The translations under genes were made by a program, and so were the position numbers. 6,018 bases of DNA from Acidobacteriota bacterium (GTDB taxonomy: Bacteria; Acidobacteriota; Terriglobia; Bryobacterales; Bryobacteraceae), in the NCBI GenBank assembly GCA_021788955.1, contig JAJYKC010000182.1, positions 1-6,018 of the forward strand. The letters are read 5' to 3'. Below are positions 5,993-6,018 of the stretch, in pieces (the first letter of the stretch is position 1; each line of letters opens with the position of its first letter). The notes beneath the pieces are model-generated. The model was not told the DNA's origin. It was given only the letters and a program-made list of their open reading frames with translations, and ran no database searches.

Positions 5993-6018
5993 GATCCAAG
6001 GTACAACGGCGGATTCCG

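Noticed and set aside
5436..5999. 187-residue - strand frame overlapping the DUF1684 gene, beginning at TTG
   Set aside because: It is an Arg/Pro-rich out-of-frame reading of the same strand as a gene with clear DUF1684 motifs.

Overview
The window is a GC-rich bacterial chromosome segment carrying ordinary housekeeping genes plus two less well understood genes. Gene order, the form of the omega subunit and the presence of a DUF1684 protein suggest an Acidobacteriota (possibly Solibacter/Bryobacter-like) genome. That is inference from gene content, not a phylogenetic result, and I hold it at about 0.6.

Bases 1-3218 (+ strand) hold five genes in one tight run: the C-terminal half of guanylate kinase (gmk), RNA polymerase omega (rpoZ), the bifunctional CoA-biosynthesis enzyme CoaBC, a family 4 Fe-S uracil-DNA glycosylase and thymidylate kinase (tmk). 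The gaps are 17, 4, 12 and 2 bp, with no room for internal promoters or terminators outside coding sequence, so one operon is likely. The two NMP kinases supply GDP and dTDP for nucleic acid synthesis, omega is an RNA polymerase subunit, CoaBC makes 4'-phosphopantetheine, and the glycosylase removes uracil from DNA, which fits a growth-linked core operon.

Bases 3215-5992 (- strand) hold a convergent pair. In transcription order these are a probable exported DUF1684 protein and, 9 bp downstream, a hydantoinase/oxoprolinase A-type (HyuA) ATPase-fold protein. No HyuB partner is visible. The tail of hyuA overlaps the tail of tmk by 4 bp, so the two transcription units meet with no intergenic space.

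There is no intergenic stretch over 300 bp, and I see no tRNA, rRNA, CRISPR array, insertion sequence or phage gene. The most notable non-gene signals are a perfect 22-bp palindrome at the left edge, exactly where the guanylate kinase sequence departs from its family consensus, and a strand-linked codon bias (G-ending codons in + genes, C-ending codons in - genes). I found no convincing new multi-gene system. The least understood part is the DUF1684-hyuA pair.
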